From: Entomortierella parvispora
Taxonomy: Eukaryota > Mortierellomycota > Mortierellomycetes > Mortierellales > Mortierellaceae
Direction: 5' to 3'
Assembly: GCA_963573315.1 (NCBI GenBank)
Contig: OY752143.1
Coordinates: 806,001-870,000 of the forward strand
Length of the DNA: 64,000 nucleotides
Part shown: positions 33,025 to 42,344 of the stretch, in pieces
Position numbering within the stretch: position 1 is the first letter of the stretch
Layout of the letters: every line of letters starts with the position of its first letter
Program-made: the position numbers and the translations under genes
The notes under the pieces: generated by a model
What the model was told of the DNA's origin: nothing
Database searches by the model: none
Seen by the model: only the letters and a program-made list of their open reading frames with translations

Positions 33025-36000
33025 ATGGCCGGCGAAATCTCTGAAGAAAAAAGAAAAGCTCTTTTCAGCGTCTACACTGACATCTTCATCGACCCTTTTG
33101 CTGAAAAATACGAAGAGACCTGGGAGGAAGAACCATTCTGGGAAGCCGTTGACGTCTTCAAAGTCAAAACGAAGGAAATTGGAGTCGAGAATCCCTTGGA
33201 TGCTCTCAGTAAATATAAACTTGGCACCTACGAGATGATCCGTGATAGTTGCAAAGCCGTCCCCATGTGCGTACCAGGAAGAATTGGACAAGACCAGCCG
33301 TTGATGAGAAGGTTGATGTCCTAGGGCTCCTTGAGAAGTTACATCACATCTCTGGAAGCAAATTCGAGGGCAAGGAGGACATTGTTGTTATTGAATTTTG
33401 GGCAACATGGTAAACTTTATTAACAGCCTTCAGGTTCTATTTCAACATGGGCGGGTTGATACGACTGTTTTTTTTAACACATGATCTGCAACCTTGTAGG
33501 TGTGGACCGTGTACTGAGCTTGCGCCTGTGCTTTCCGAGCTTGCAGAGAGGCATGCGGGGCGCGTTGCTGTCATTGGTATCAACAACGACGGACCTACAA
33601 AGAACGGAAAGGACGATGTCGAAACGGTTCAAGCTTTTGTTGAAGAACGCAAGGAAAAATTCCGCTACATGTCATACGTTGATAATGCCGAGAACTTTGC
33701 TAAAAATTGTAAGTTTTCGCGCATGAGAGATTTCATTATCGCACAAGTGATTAACATCAAGAAAAGGAAATAAGGTCAAAATGCTAATCGTTTGATATAT
33801 ATTGTGCCTTGCAGAAACTTTGTCGATAAAAATTTTATTTTATTGGGGCAAAAATATTAATTGGGGTAACTTTATTTGATCAAACAAAAATAAAAGCGCA
33901 AATTAATCGATTGATAGGACTGCCATCGACCCAACAACATTTTCTTTAGGCTTTGTCTTTGTTCCATTCTTTTCCTTCCTTCCACTTCCCCTTTCCTCCC
34001 CCATGGCGGACAATACTGACGACAATGACAACTCATCTGAGTCTGTCTCTCAGTTCGACCCCCCTGCAACTATCCAATGTGGTATCAACTTCCGCATTGG
34101 TGATCCAACAAAAACTTGTCGCGAGATCAAACGTTTTCGAAACTTGTTTGGTGGCATCCCAGAAGTTGACTTTCACTCGGACAGAGATTCGTACAGAGTA
34201 TTAGTGGCGCACATCAAGACACAACTCGACCGGATTCGTATCCCTGGAGAGGCATATGAGTGGCCTTCGGGTGATGTATACTTGAGGCCCTACCACAACG
34301 TCAGACAAGGGAAGTTTCAGCTGCTTGACGAAGGCGTTGTACAGGGCCGTATTGAGCAGGCATGGAAGAACGAGGCAACCAGGCTGAAAACAGACATTGG
34401 CATCGTGGTTCATCTCTTTATTTACCTAAACCAAAGAGCCCACGGAGCTTCTAGTGGCAGTGGTGGTGGAGGGCGTGTTACTACAGGGACTCATCGAGGA
34501 ACAGCTGCCAATTACCGGGCAGCGCTTGAAGTTATAGACGCCCACAATGCTTTGGATTCCGCGACACCAATAACGGCTCCGTTAGCAAGGCAGTTTCTAG
34601 CAAGGGATTTGAGTCGAAACCCTGATCGCATTCCTTCCCCAGAGACGCCGTTGGAAATTCCTACCAGCGCTACCTTCTTGCAGGCCGAGGCACTCGATCG
34701 ACAAAGACAAGAGTACCAAGAGGAAGGGCTACTTCAGCGCCCACGGACACCACAATCATCATTTGTCTTGGAGGTGGGGATCAGTGGCACCTCTGCCAAG
34801 CTTCCCATTGTAATTCCACTGGATGCGCTCAAAAAAGCATTAGGACTTCCAAGCTGTGATTTGTCACAAGGGCTTCAGCGTCTCATGGAAAATCCGCCTG
34901 CCCCTCCACCTGCGCCTCAAGAAGATATGGAGGATGTTGACCACCCACACCCTGATGCTGAGTATCTGGCGAACCAGAGGACGCTCGATCAAGAAGAGGA
35001 GGAAGAAGAGGAGGAGGAGGAAGAGGAGGAAAGGCTAGTACGGAGACGTCCCACAACTTCAACTGGCTCTCTTAAGGATACCGATAACTCGGCCCCAATT
35101 GACGTTCAAGATGATATGCAGGAGGAGCCAGAAGCTGTCGTCCCGCCAGGTGGAAAAAAGAGGAGCTTAGATCTTCCTGATCGACCACAATCTCGCAACA
35201 CAAGAAGCCGGGCTACTGCAGATCAGTCTTCATTAGACCCTGGAGTCAGAACTCGCAGATCAAATAAATGAATTATATGATGGCTAGGCTAGCCTTTACT
35301 TTCGATCCTTTATTCCCTGTCGAAATCTATCCTTGTCCAGGAAACCAGAAGAGTATCCGCAGTGCTGGAAAGTGTTGACGGTCACGGTTTGTTGAGAACA
35401 GGCTGGAAATGTGAGATCCAGCACATCTTTTGGATAGTGGCTGAATACCAGATTGGCACGTCGTTGAAGCCAAGTCTTTACGTTGGAAAACCCAAACTCA
35501 ATTGGGTTCATGTGTGGGCAATAAGGAGGAAGCAAGAAGATATGGGCTCCTCTTGAGTGTATAGCTTCTACAAGCTCTTGAAACATGTGAATTCTCGCGT
35601 TGTCCATGAGCACGATTGAATTGCGCATGGGCCATGGCTGGATGTGCGGAAGAATTTCCTCTATAAATCCTTCATAAAAAGACTTCCTAGTAAAAGTGTC
35701 CGCTGTGATCCTCCATCCGAGGAACCCTTCACTGTCCATAGATGCAAGTGCAGAAACCCTTTTGCCCCTGGAAAAGGGTAGGTTGACGATCGCAGGTGTC
35801 CCCCTTAACGACCAAGCGAAGTGTCTGACGGATGCTCGGCTATCCTTACTCGTTTCGTCAATGAACACAAGTTGCTCTGGATGCATGTACACCTGCTCCA
35901 GTGTGAACTCGAAGTAGTCGATATCGCCTGGTCGCGCTTCTCTTGCACGCTTCTGCAGAATCTTGCGGGACATCTTTAAATCAAATCGAAGGTACCGGCT

Positions 36001-36885
36001 GATGGTGGAAGTGGAGGACGGGAGATCCGGATATCTCTTCTTCAATTCATCTTGAAGTTCCTCAATGAAAAAGCACGGATGCCCCTCAATGTAATCACGA
36101 ACGAAAGATTCTACCTCGGGTGGCCAACGCAGCTTCGGTTCCCTTGGTGGAGCGGGCTCTACTGTACCAGTTTTGTTAAATTGTTCTTCAAGAAGAAAAT
36201 GAAGTTAGAGACAAGAGTTTCAACCCAGCACTCGCTTGTTGCTTTGCACGCGCAATTACCGGACCATCGTTCCACGCTTCGGTAAGAGCAGCTTAAAAGC
36301 GCGGCCACTGTAGTCGAGTCTAATCCATAGATATCGTAGAGCACAACAGCTGCCATGCGAAAGTCAGAAGATTTTGCCATGGCAGCAAAGTGAAAATGAG
36401 GGAAGATGCACGAAAGAGTGTCTCCACATTTATCGCGTTGTCACAGCCCCAACAATATTGCACCATAACAATGGTCCCCTTTGTCGGAAAGCTTTCCGAC
36501 AAATGGGATTGTCTATATCAGTTGATTTGCCTGCGAATATTATCTCGCGAGTGTTGGGGTCAACAGTGGCCCTTCTACCCCAACCGCCCCAACAATCAAG
36601 TGCCAGGTGTCAACGCGGTAGTTTTTTTATTTGGCCGGGATCTAAAATTAATCAATTGTCCCAATAATTTTATTTGAACGATTCAGGCCCCGATAAGACA
36701 AAGTTTCTGCAAGGCACAATAATACATGAATAAAAATAAAAATAGCATTGTTCGAGAAAACCGAGTACCATTTTTATCCTGGCCTCATCTTAGTAGTGGG
36801 TGGTACTATCAAGTATGCCGGACATAAAAGCTGGCTTCACGCTCACCTGGAAGAGGCTTTGAAGCCTCCATGTCCAGAAGAATAA
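33025..36885 (+). CDS. Thioredoxin-like (TlpA/nucleoredoxin-type) protein gene interrupted in its last intron by a transposon
   Basis: Coding blocks are 33025-~33241/33264 (N-terminus), a second block ending at 33409, 33500-33708, and 36746-36885. The active site WCGPC is split by an intron (W from TG/G), preceded by VVIEFWAT and followed by ELAPVLSELAERHAG. The third block ends in NFAKN with a GTAAGT donor at 33709. The expected C-terminal thioredoxin strand, LFEKTEYHFYPGL (cis-Pro position) then VVGGTIKYAGHKSWL, lies 3 kb downstream in the correct phase after an AATAG acceptor. The 3,037-bp intron between them contains the complete mobile element. Without the element the intron would be about 117 bp. 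The first join cannot be settled: the frame changes between ~33241 and ~33310, explained either by a short intron or by a frameshift. Function: thiol-disulphide exchange; compartment unknown. Confidence 0.75.
33800..33824 (+). repeat. Left terminal inverted repeat (with TA target site)
   Basis: TA at 33800-33801 followed by TTGTGCCTTGCAGAAACTTT and GTC. It matches the reverse complement of 36697-36721 perfectly over 25 bp including TA. Confidence 0.92.
34003..35271 (+). CDS. Second ORF of the transposon, unknown function
   Basis: 422 residues, intact, not recognised. The N-terminal ~150 residues look folded (INFRIGDPTKTCREIKRF, YRVLVAHIKTQLDRIR, GIVVHLFIYLNQRA). The middle holds a Gly/Ser linker and a region with IPIVIPLDALKKALG-like hydrophobic spacing. 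The last third is disordered: a proline run, a run of about 14 glutamates at residues ~327-342, and a basic KKRSLD...RNTRSR tail resembling a nuclear signal. It has no DDE residues, zinc finger or helicase motif that I can see. It stops 24 bp from the convergent transposase stop. It may be an accessory transposition protein or captured host cargo. Confidence 0.7.
   Translation: MADNTDDNDNSSESVSQFDPPATIQCGINFRIGDPTKTCREIKRFRNLFGGIPEVDFHSDRDSYRVLVAHIKTQLDRIRIPGEAYEWPSGDVYLRPYHNVRQGKFQLLDEGVVQGRIEQAWKNEATRLKTDIGIVVHLFIYLNQRAHGASSGSGGGGRVTTGTHRGTAANYRAALEVIDAHNALDSATPITAPLARQFLARDLSRNPDRIPSPETPLEIPTSATFLQAEALDRQRQEYQEEGLLQRPRTPQSSFVLEVGISGTSAKLPIVIPLDALKKALGLPSCDLSQGLQRLMENPPAPPPAPQEDMEDVDHPHPDAEYLANQRTLDQEEEEEEEEEEEEERLVRRRPTTSTGSLKDTDNSAPIDVQDDMQEEPEAVVPPGGKKRSLDLPDRPQSRNTRSRATADQSSLDPGVRTRRSNK
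35296..36380 (-). CDS. DD34E transposase, IS630/Tc1/mariner superfamily (DDE_3 type), one intron
   Basis: Exons 36380-36260 and 36185-35296, joined across a 74-bp intron (GTAATT...TTGAAG), give 336 residues. The join restores the typical helix-turn-helix linker RSVERWSEQFNKTGTVEP. N-terminal homeodomain-like DNA-binding helices (DIYGLDSTTVAALLSCSYRS) precede a second HTH region (FIEELQDELKKRYPD...STISRYL). The catalytic triad is Asp in LVFIDETSKD, Asp in IVLMDNARIH, and Glu in PPYCPHMNPIEFGFS, with 34 residues between the second Asp and Glu. No stop or frameshift interrupts it, so it may be active. Without the intron, residues 1-41 would be lost. Confidence 0.92.
36697..36721 (-). repeat. Right terminal inverted repeat (with TA target site)
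   Basis: Reverse complement of 33800-33824, ending GGCACAA then TA at 36720-36721. Confidence 0.92.
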
Positions 36886-36959
36886 ATTGTAAATATTTAT
36901 TAACTATTTGTATGATTGTCACTGTATTTTCCTGCACCACGCCGGAATGGACGAAGGGA

Positions 36960-37676
36960 CTATTGTTTCTGGCATTCTTTGTTAACCCCACGGCCGAGGG
37001 GGACATGAGAACAGTAATATCCGTGTGGACACACATCTCCTTGTCTATCGCAGGCATCTCCGGGTCCCAATGAACATTTGCCGTTTGGAAGACAAGTATG
37101 ACCATTCTCACAAGGAATACCACTGGAGCAACTCTCTTTTGCAAATGCCACTTTTTGGCATGATTTTGTTGAATCGCCCAATCTCGCGTGACAGAATCCA
37201 TCACAGCACCCCTTGGTGTCACATTGTTCGTAAAGAAACGAACATCCAGGATCGTTGATGCATCTTTTGTTTGGTCCGCATCTTTTTCCAGGACCGCATT
37301 TGCTGTCGCCATCAAGCAACCGATTGCACGAGGCTCCTGCTGAACATGAACACCTTGTGCGTGAACAATAAGGATCGTACCCAGCAGAACAACTGCAATC
37401 AGCAGCTGTTGTGCATTTTTTTATCCGTGAGCCCAAACATTTACATCCTATTTCGACGGCACCAAAATATTGCGCGGCTTCGGGTGTGATACACCATGGC
37501 CTGCCTTTGTCATACTCTTGGCTGCAATAGTCGGCGTACTTCTGGCAGTCTGAAGTCCCATTGCACGGTGCTCTTACGCAGGCGTCGCCATCAGGAAAAG
37601 TATAGTCAGGGCACGGATTTGCGGCCCAACAAACATTCACAGTCCAAACCATCGCCAGGAGGATCAAGTATCTCAT
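36960..37676 (-). CDS. Secreted cysteine-rich protein (32 cysteines after the signal peptide)
   Basis: 238 residues. The start at MRYLILLAMVWTVNVCWA places a standard signal peptide at residues 1-18, with cleavage before ANPCPDY; an upstream in-frame ATG would bury it. The mature ~220 residues hold 32 cysteines (an even number) spaced in clusters such as KCTTAADCSC, RCSCSAGASC, KCGPGKRCGPNKRC and QCDTKGCCDGFC, without membrane segment or GPI tail. The spacing is similar to Dickkopf/granulin-like and trypsin-inhibitor-like folds but I cannot name the family. Candidate extracellular or cell-wall protein, or small secreted effector-like protein. Its stop lies 74 bp from the end of the convergent thioredoxin-like gene. 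Confidence 0.8.
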   Translation of the reverse strand: MRYLILLAMVWTVNVCWAANPCPDYTFPDGDACVRAPCNGTSDCQKYADYCSQEYDKGRPWCITPEAAQYFGAVEIGCKCLGSRIKKCTTAADCSCSAGYDPYCSRTRCSCSAGASCNRLLDGDSKCGPGKRCGPNKRCINDPGCSFLYEQCDTKGCCDGFCHARLGDSTKSCQKVAFAKESCSSGIPCENGHTCLPNGKCSLGPGDACDRQGDVCPHGYYCSHVPLGRGVNKECQKQ

Positions 37677-38578
37677 CGTGTAAGCTGTGCAGAGTTGTCG
37701 TTGGTGAATGTTGTATTCAGGCTCGTGGGTTTGTATGCTGTATTCGGTTGTGAGAGAAAACAAGTCAGTCCATAGATAGATGGAGACAAAATGTTTTCTA
37801 CATGCCAAACAGTCGGTCTATTAGACTTACGATAACGTCTTGATAACTCGAATAACTCGATACGGGTGATCGTAATGAATTCTTGGCGTGACTATTGAAA
37901 GAGTTGTAAAGATTCAGAATGTTGAAGTGGTGGAATAGATATAAGGGATGGAAAGCAAAGGATGATAAAGAGACGAAAGAAAGCAAGAAGACGAAGACAA
38001 AGAAAAAAATGCTGGCTCACGAAAGGACAGCAAAAAAAAGATGAAGGAGAGGAAGGGTTAAACAAGATGAAAGGGCAGGGAACAGCGAGGAAAAGCAAGA
38101 ATCAAGGCAGGTGGAATCAAGGGCAAGCAAGATCAAGGGCAGGCAAGATGCACAGGCAAGATCCAAGGCTGGCTTAAATCAAGGGCAGGTAAAAATCGGA
38201 GAGGTGCAGCAGCCAAGCGTTCATAGCAACTTTGCTTTTTGATCCCTCGAAAAGAGATCGGGGGACGGATCAAAGTGATCAGGGATCAACGGGGTAAAAA
38301 AAAAAAAATGGAGGATAAAATTTCAAGGGATGGAAAAAAAAGGAAAGGGCGGCGAAAAGATAAAGAGATTCTTCGGAAAATCAAGAGGCATGAAAAAAGT
38401 AAGGGATGAAAAAGCAAGGGGTTGGATGGGAAACATCCAGGGATGGCCCCTTCGGTATCCTCCCTCATTTGAATCCGCCAAAGGAAAGAGATCGGATATG
38501 AAAAGGAGTGGTCAGAAAAGTAACGAGTGAAAGTTCAATTTTTATTGAAGTGCCAGACGAGCCCAATGGTTTATTTCG
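37677..38578. other. Intergenic, purine-rich on the plus strand
   Basis: Promoter side of the secreted protein gene and 3' side of the F-box gene. GA-rich from about 37950 to 38530, with a degenerate ~16-bp tandem repeat (separate entry). No gene recognised. Confidence 0.5.
38101..38191. repeat. Degenerate ~16-bp tandem repeat (ATCAAGGGCAGGCAAG type)
   Basis: About six imperfect units in 91 bp, for example ATCAAGGGCAGGCAAG, ATCCAAGGCTGGCTTA and ATCAAGGGCAGGTAAA. Confidence 0.7.
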
Positions 38579-40855
38579 TTAAGTAACGACATCGTCCCAG
38601 GCCTGAAGGTCGGGTCGCATTTGCAGGATACATCGCATGGCTTGAGAACACAGTCTTCTGCCCGAAAGGACCTCGAACGAGTCCAGATTTGGCCATATCC
38701 GTTTCTCACTCTTACCCTCAATGTTCTGTCTCTGCAGCGTAGATAGCTCTTGAAAGCGTCCTGCAACATGCTCCAATGCCTCCATTGTAACCAATTCTAC
38801 TGGATGTAGAGGCGAGGGTTCAGAGTCATTCCACGGACTATTAGTATGTTGCTCCCTCGACTTCATAAAGTCGACCAAAGTGGAGCGGTCAGGGTAATAG
38901 CTTGGAAACGTCAATGTCTTTGCCTTGTGCTCCAAGACTTCTGCGTTCGATTCAAGACTCTTCAAAATGGACACTTGGTACGAAGACTTTTCCCTGACGC
39001 GTCTTCTTTCTTCGTACCAACCAAGAATAGGGCCGACCCAGGGTAACTGTCTTGTAACGCTGATGTCTGGTGAACATCGCTTCGTTGGATAATGGAACTG
39101 AGTTGGTGCCCATGTAGTAGCTGTGGGAAATGGGGGTGGTGGCGGCCATACACCCCAGCCGATTCGCATCCAGTCTAGCGATCCCTTCTCAAACCAAGGC
39201 GTCAGAGAGACGTAGAGCCGTAACCGTCTCAATCGCTCTAACCTGGACAAGAGTACGAGTCCAGATTGAACGGAAATCTCAAGTTGTGGACCTTGGAGTG
39301 TGATCTCCTCTAGCTTCGGACAGACTAGACTCAGATAAGCAAAGAGTCTACGATTGTTGGAGGATCCAAGTTCATCCACAACATCGGAATGTCGACGAAC
39401 TGTGTAATGGAGTAACCGCTGCGTCTCGACACACATGTCGATCGTTCTCAAGTCTCGACAGGCCCAGACCCGGCCTTCAAAGTCCCAAGTTTCCACAGGC
39501 GGGATTGGTCGCGAAGAGTACGAAGAAATCCTAGATGGTCCATCCAGTTTCCAAGTTGGGTCCAGAATCAAGTTATCTGAAAAGGCTAGCACTCCAGATG
39601 CTTTGAGGTGGAGGAGCAATGGTGCGTGGCACAGGTACCAGTGTAAACCTCTTCGAACAATATTCGACTGACCATTTGTTGTCAACTCCAGAGTCGTTAA
39701 TCGGTCAACAAACAAGGGCAACGTCTCCAGTTCGATATCCTTTGTCATGCACGAGAATGATCTCAGGTCCGGAAATCCGCTTGCGATTTGGACCATGTCT
39801 TCCTGAGAGAGCTTCCACCAGCTAGTGTTGACCGAAAGGTGAAAATGAGCCAGACAAGGACAGTACCGCACTAGGAACTGCAAGAGGCGAACACGATGTA
39901 TATAATGTTGCAGATCAAAGTCGTTTTTGTCCCTTTTTCCCGCAGGGTATTTCTCCTCGTGAAAGGAATCTGCGGGTTGTAGTACTGAAATCAGCTCTAG
40001 GGACCTCAACCGGGGCATGGACCTAAGTATTGTCTCCATGATCCATTGGTTCACCAAAATGGACCGGAGACTCAACGTCCTGATGTTGAGTTTCGGCAAG
40101 ACCAAAGTCCAGTCATTGTCTCCCTCTCCCCCTTCTTGGACGGTTTGGGTCTCCCATGTGATGGTCACGTTCTGTCGTGTGGCAAACGGTCGGCCCTCCA
40201 TGGACTCGATCGTCAGCTCTGTCAAATTTGGAAGCTCACTCAAGATGCTGCTCAAATCGACTGGTCCAGGAGTAAGGTGTGAAAGGTGCAAAGTCGAGAT
40301 CGATTCAAGACTCCCCTGTAGAATCCAGGGCTCCAATTGTAACGCCAGCCATTTGATATCGCCAGAAAAGATTAACGTTTGCCATCGAGGCCTCATTTTT
40401 GCCTCGTCGCCCTCGTGTACCGTGGTTGTCAATCGGATGGCGTCTGCTAAAGCTTCCCAGGCCGCATCCACCAGTTGTTCGATTCCATCCTCATAGGCGG
40501 GGTAAACTCTAGAGTCCTGTGCCCACAGTTGCAGGACCTTGGTACCTTCCAGCCCAACGCCAAGGAGGGCCTGCTTTTGATCTTCAGGAGTCATTGTGTC
40601 CCGCCAAGTGACCTTGTCCCGGATGTATAACATGCTGATAGACCGCCATAATTGATTGACTTGACTAGTTTTCTGGACGAGGTCTTGCTGCGACAAATAT
40701 AAAAAGATCTCTTGAAGGATTTCTGGGACCGCATGGCCTGAAGTGAACATGGGTGGTGAGGGCAAGGCTGAACGCGTCTCTGAGGCCTCGGTTGATGGAG
40801 CTGAATTCCCTGTCGAGAGAATGAACTTTTCGAACAGGGGCAGTAAGAGGTTCAT
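38579..40855 (-). CDS. F-box protein with leucine-rich repeat-like region
   Basis: 758 residues in one exon. The F-box is at residues ~41-80 (HAVPEILQEIFLYLSQQDLV...VNQLWRSIS). The rest is a long array of degenerate leucine-rich repeats (LESISTLHLSHL, LPNLTELTIESM, LNIRTLSLRSI, MPRLRSLELISV, LVCPKLEEITLQG, RLERLRRLRLYVS). F-box proteins recruit substrates to SCF (Skp1-Cullin1) ubiquitin ligases through the repeats. Large divergent families of this kind occur in Mortierellomycotina, so a one-to-one orthologue is unlikely. No intron, signal peptide or membrane segment. Confidence 0.85.
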   Translation of the reverse strand: MNLLLPLFEKFILSTGNSAPSTEASETRSALPSPPMFTSGHAVPEILQEIFLYLSQQDLVQKTSQVNQLWRSISMLYIRDKVTWRDTMTPEDQKQALLGVGLEGTKVLQLWAQDSRVYPAYEDGIEQLVDAAWEALADAIRLTTTVHEGDEAKMRPRWQTLIFSGDIKWLALQLEPWILQGSLESISTLHLSHLTPGPVDLSSILSELPNLTELTIESMEGRPFATRQNVTITWETQTVQEGGEGDNDWTLVLPKLNIRTLSLRSILVNQWIMETILRSMPRLRSLELISVLQPADSFHEEKYPAGKRDKNDFDLQHYIHRVRLLQFLVRYCPCLAHFHLSVNTSWWKLSQEDMVQIASGFPDLRSFSCMTKDIELETLPLFVDRLTTLELTTNGQSNIVRRGLHWYLCHAPLLLHLKASGVLAFSDNLILDPTWKLDGPSRISSYSSRPIPPVETWDFEGRVWACRDLRTIDMCVETQRLLHYTVRRHSDVVDELGSSNNRRLFAYLSLVCPKLEEITLQGPQLEISVQSGLVLLSRLERLRRLRLYVSLTPWFEKGSLDWMRIGWGVWPPPPPFPTATTWAPTQFHYPTKRCSPDISVTRQLPWVGPILGWYEERRRVREKSSYQVSILKSLESNAEVLEHKAKTLTFPSYYPDRSTLVDFMKSREQHTNSPWNDSEPSPLHPVELVTMEALEHVAGRFQELSTLQRQNIEGKSEKRIWPNLDSFEVLSGRRLCSQAMRCILQMRPDLQAWDDVVT

Positions 40856-41248
40856 GGCAGAAGAGTAGTTGGTAATGAATGAACAACAAGCATTCGTTTA
40901 AAAAGAGAAACTCCAAGACATGCATGTTGCAGCGCTTGAACCCTGGCCACGAGCAGTGGCAACATACGTGGAGAATTGGCCCAAAAAGACCTCTTTTTTC
41001 CTCATACGTGGCAGACTGCACTGCCGTGGATATAATCATGCCGCCTGCCCATCGCCCATGCTCACTGCCACACGCGTTGCCTATAGCCCCTTGTGATTGA
41101 CACAGGATTCTGAGGCATAGAAAACACATCCATGCGTACTTTCCACAAAAGCGAGTGCTCCATCGTTTTCGAACAGTTTATATTGTCGGGGGTTTGCCTA
41201 TAGTAACATGTCTTTCGAATCCAGCTGAGCCTTTCTCCCTCGTATAGT
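40856..41248. other. Intergenic region between the F-box gene and SMD1
   Basis: Both neighbours are on the minus strand, so this is the promoter of the F-box gene and the 3' region of SMD1. No gene recognised. Confidence 0.5.
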
Positions 41249-42344
41249 TTAGAATCGTCCACGAGCGCCACGGCCACCACGGCCACCCCTTGGTCCTCCA
41301 CGACCTCTGCCGCCACGGCCTCTTCCAGAGACGGGACCGGACGATGCTAACAAGGAAACCGCAAAAAAAATAGCACGACAGAGTTAAGTTTTGAGGTGAG
41401 AATATATAAAGACCGGAGAGAAAGTGGGACGGAGGGAATACGTTACCAGCCTTCTTTTTGGATTTGCTCTTTGGCGAGTCGTCAATGAGAAGAGTGTCTA
41501 ATGGCAACGAATCGGGAAGGATAAAGTATCTGATGTTGTTTCCGCGGATGCTGAGTGTGTCGAGGTTGACGGGGTCCTTGTTCTTGACCGTCATCTTCAC
41601 AGCCCTCAAATGTGTGTTCATGCTCATATCAACACCTAAAAACACATTGAGGATTGGCAGGGTTAATACAACAAGAAAAACAAGTAAAGAGTCGCCTGGT
41701 CAGAATGGTGATTTCGTTCGTCCAGCACTACAAGTATTGACTTCAAAGAGGTGAACGTGAGGGTGACGCAAAAGAGGACTTGCCTGTAACAGTGCCGTAG
41801 ACGATTGTACCGTTCTTAAGCTCGACGGTAACCGTCTCGGTATTGAGCTTCATGAGAAAACTAATAAAAATGCGAGAAAGAGCCACATGAAGAGCTCCTG
41901 TTTGTTAGAGGAAAATCCTTTTCTGCCTTTTGGCGCCTTAGATAGTCTCCTTTTCCTAAAGACAAGGACAAAGTAGAAGTCGAAGAAAGCATAGTCCAGT
42001 GGCGATCGAGCACAAGATGTAACGAGCCTGCTTCCAGATCTAGATTTGCCTGCTGGTTGCCCATTGTCGCGCTGCTGGTGAACAGAGATCGCCAGTCTAG
42101 GCATCACTGTCATTCCAGCTAGGTGAGTGTATCCCAGAACGGGACGCTTGGCTGGCGATGTTTTGGGTCCTGATAGCTGACAAGGTATCTTTGTTCTAAA
42201 TGAGGACGACTGTGCGTGGCATCCTGTTGACGCCACCCATTCCATTGCAAGAGTTGATCGTGATTTGGCCAGATTCCTGCTGCCTTTCTGATTCCGACAG
42301 GAGGGACGGTGCTGGACCCAGCATCATTACCGAACGAGCTTCAT
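41249..42344 (-). CDS. SMD1: Small nuclear ribonucleoprotein SmD1, with a 14-nt first exon and a GC-AG intron
   Basis: Exons 42344-42331, 41860-41784, 41635-41447 and 41346-41249 give 125 residues. The first exon codes only MKLVR (CG/T split), completing the conserved start MKLVRFLMKL. Sm motif 1 reads [22 protein letters not shown]...[10 protein letters not shown] and Sm motif 2 [26 protein letters not shown]. The tail is an RG-rich segment ([20 protein letters not shown]), the target of arginine methylation in SmD1. It forms part of the Sm ring on U1, U2, U4 and U5 snRNAs. The second intron uses the rare GC donor (ACAG/GCAAGT) and a TTTAG acceptor. Picking the second-exon ATG as start would lose seven conserved residues. 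Confidence 0.95.

Larger units (their letters stand above)
33802..36719. mobile_element. Complete 2.9-kb Tc1/mariner/IS630-superfamily DNA transposon
   Basis: 2,918 bp flanked by TA dinucleotides, with 23-bp perfect terminal inverted repeats and weaker inner inverted similarity (TTATTGGGGCAAAAAT-type sequence on the left, its counterpart near 36640-36675). It encodes a DD34E transposase on the minus strand and an unrelated 422-residue protein on the plus strand, tail to tail. Most Tc1/mariner elements are 1.3-2.4 kb with one gene, so this one is long and bicistronic. The ends and both ORFs are intact, suggesting recent insertion. It lies wholly within an intron of a thioredoxin-like gene. Confidence 0.9.

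Noticed and set aside
33709-33773. Thioredoxin-like gene ending at 33773 as a natural C-terminus
   Set aside because: The frame after 33708 reads through a GTAAGT donor into AT-rich sequence. The true C-terminal strand was found beyond the transposon in phase.
36809-37315. 168-codon minus-strand frame overlapping the secreted Cys-rich protein
   Set aside because: Offset frame of the same region, with no signal peptide; it runs antisense through the last thioredoxin exon.
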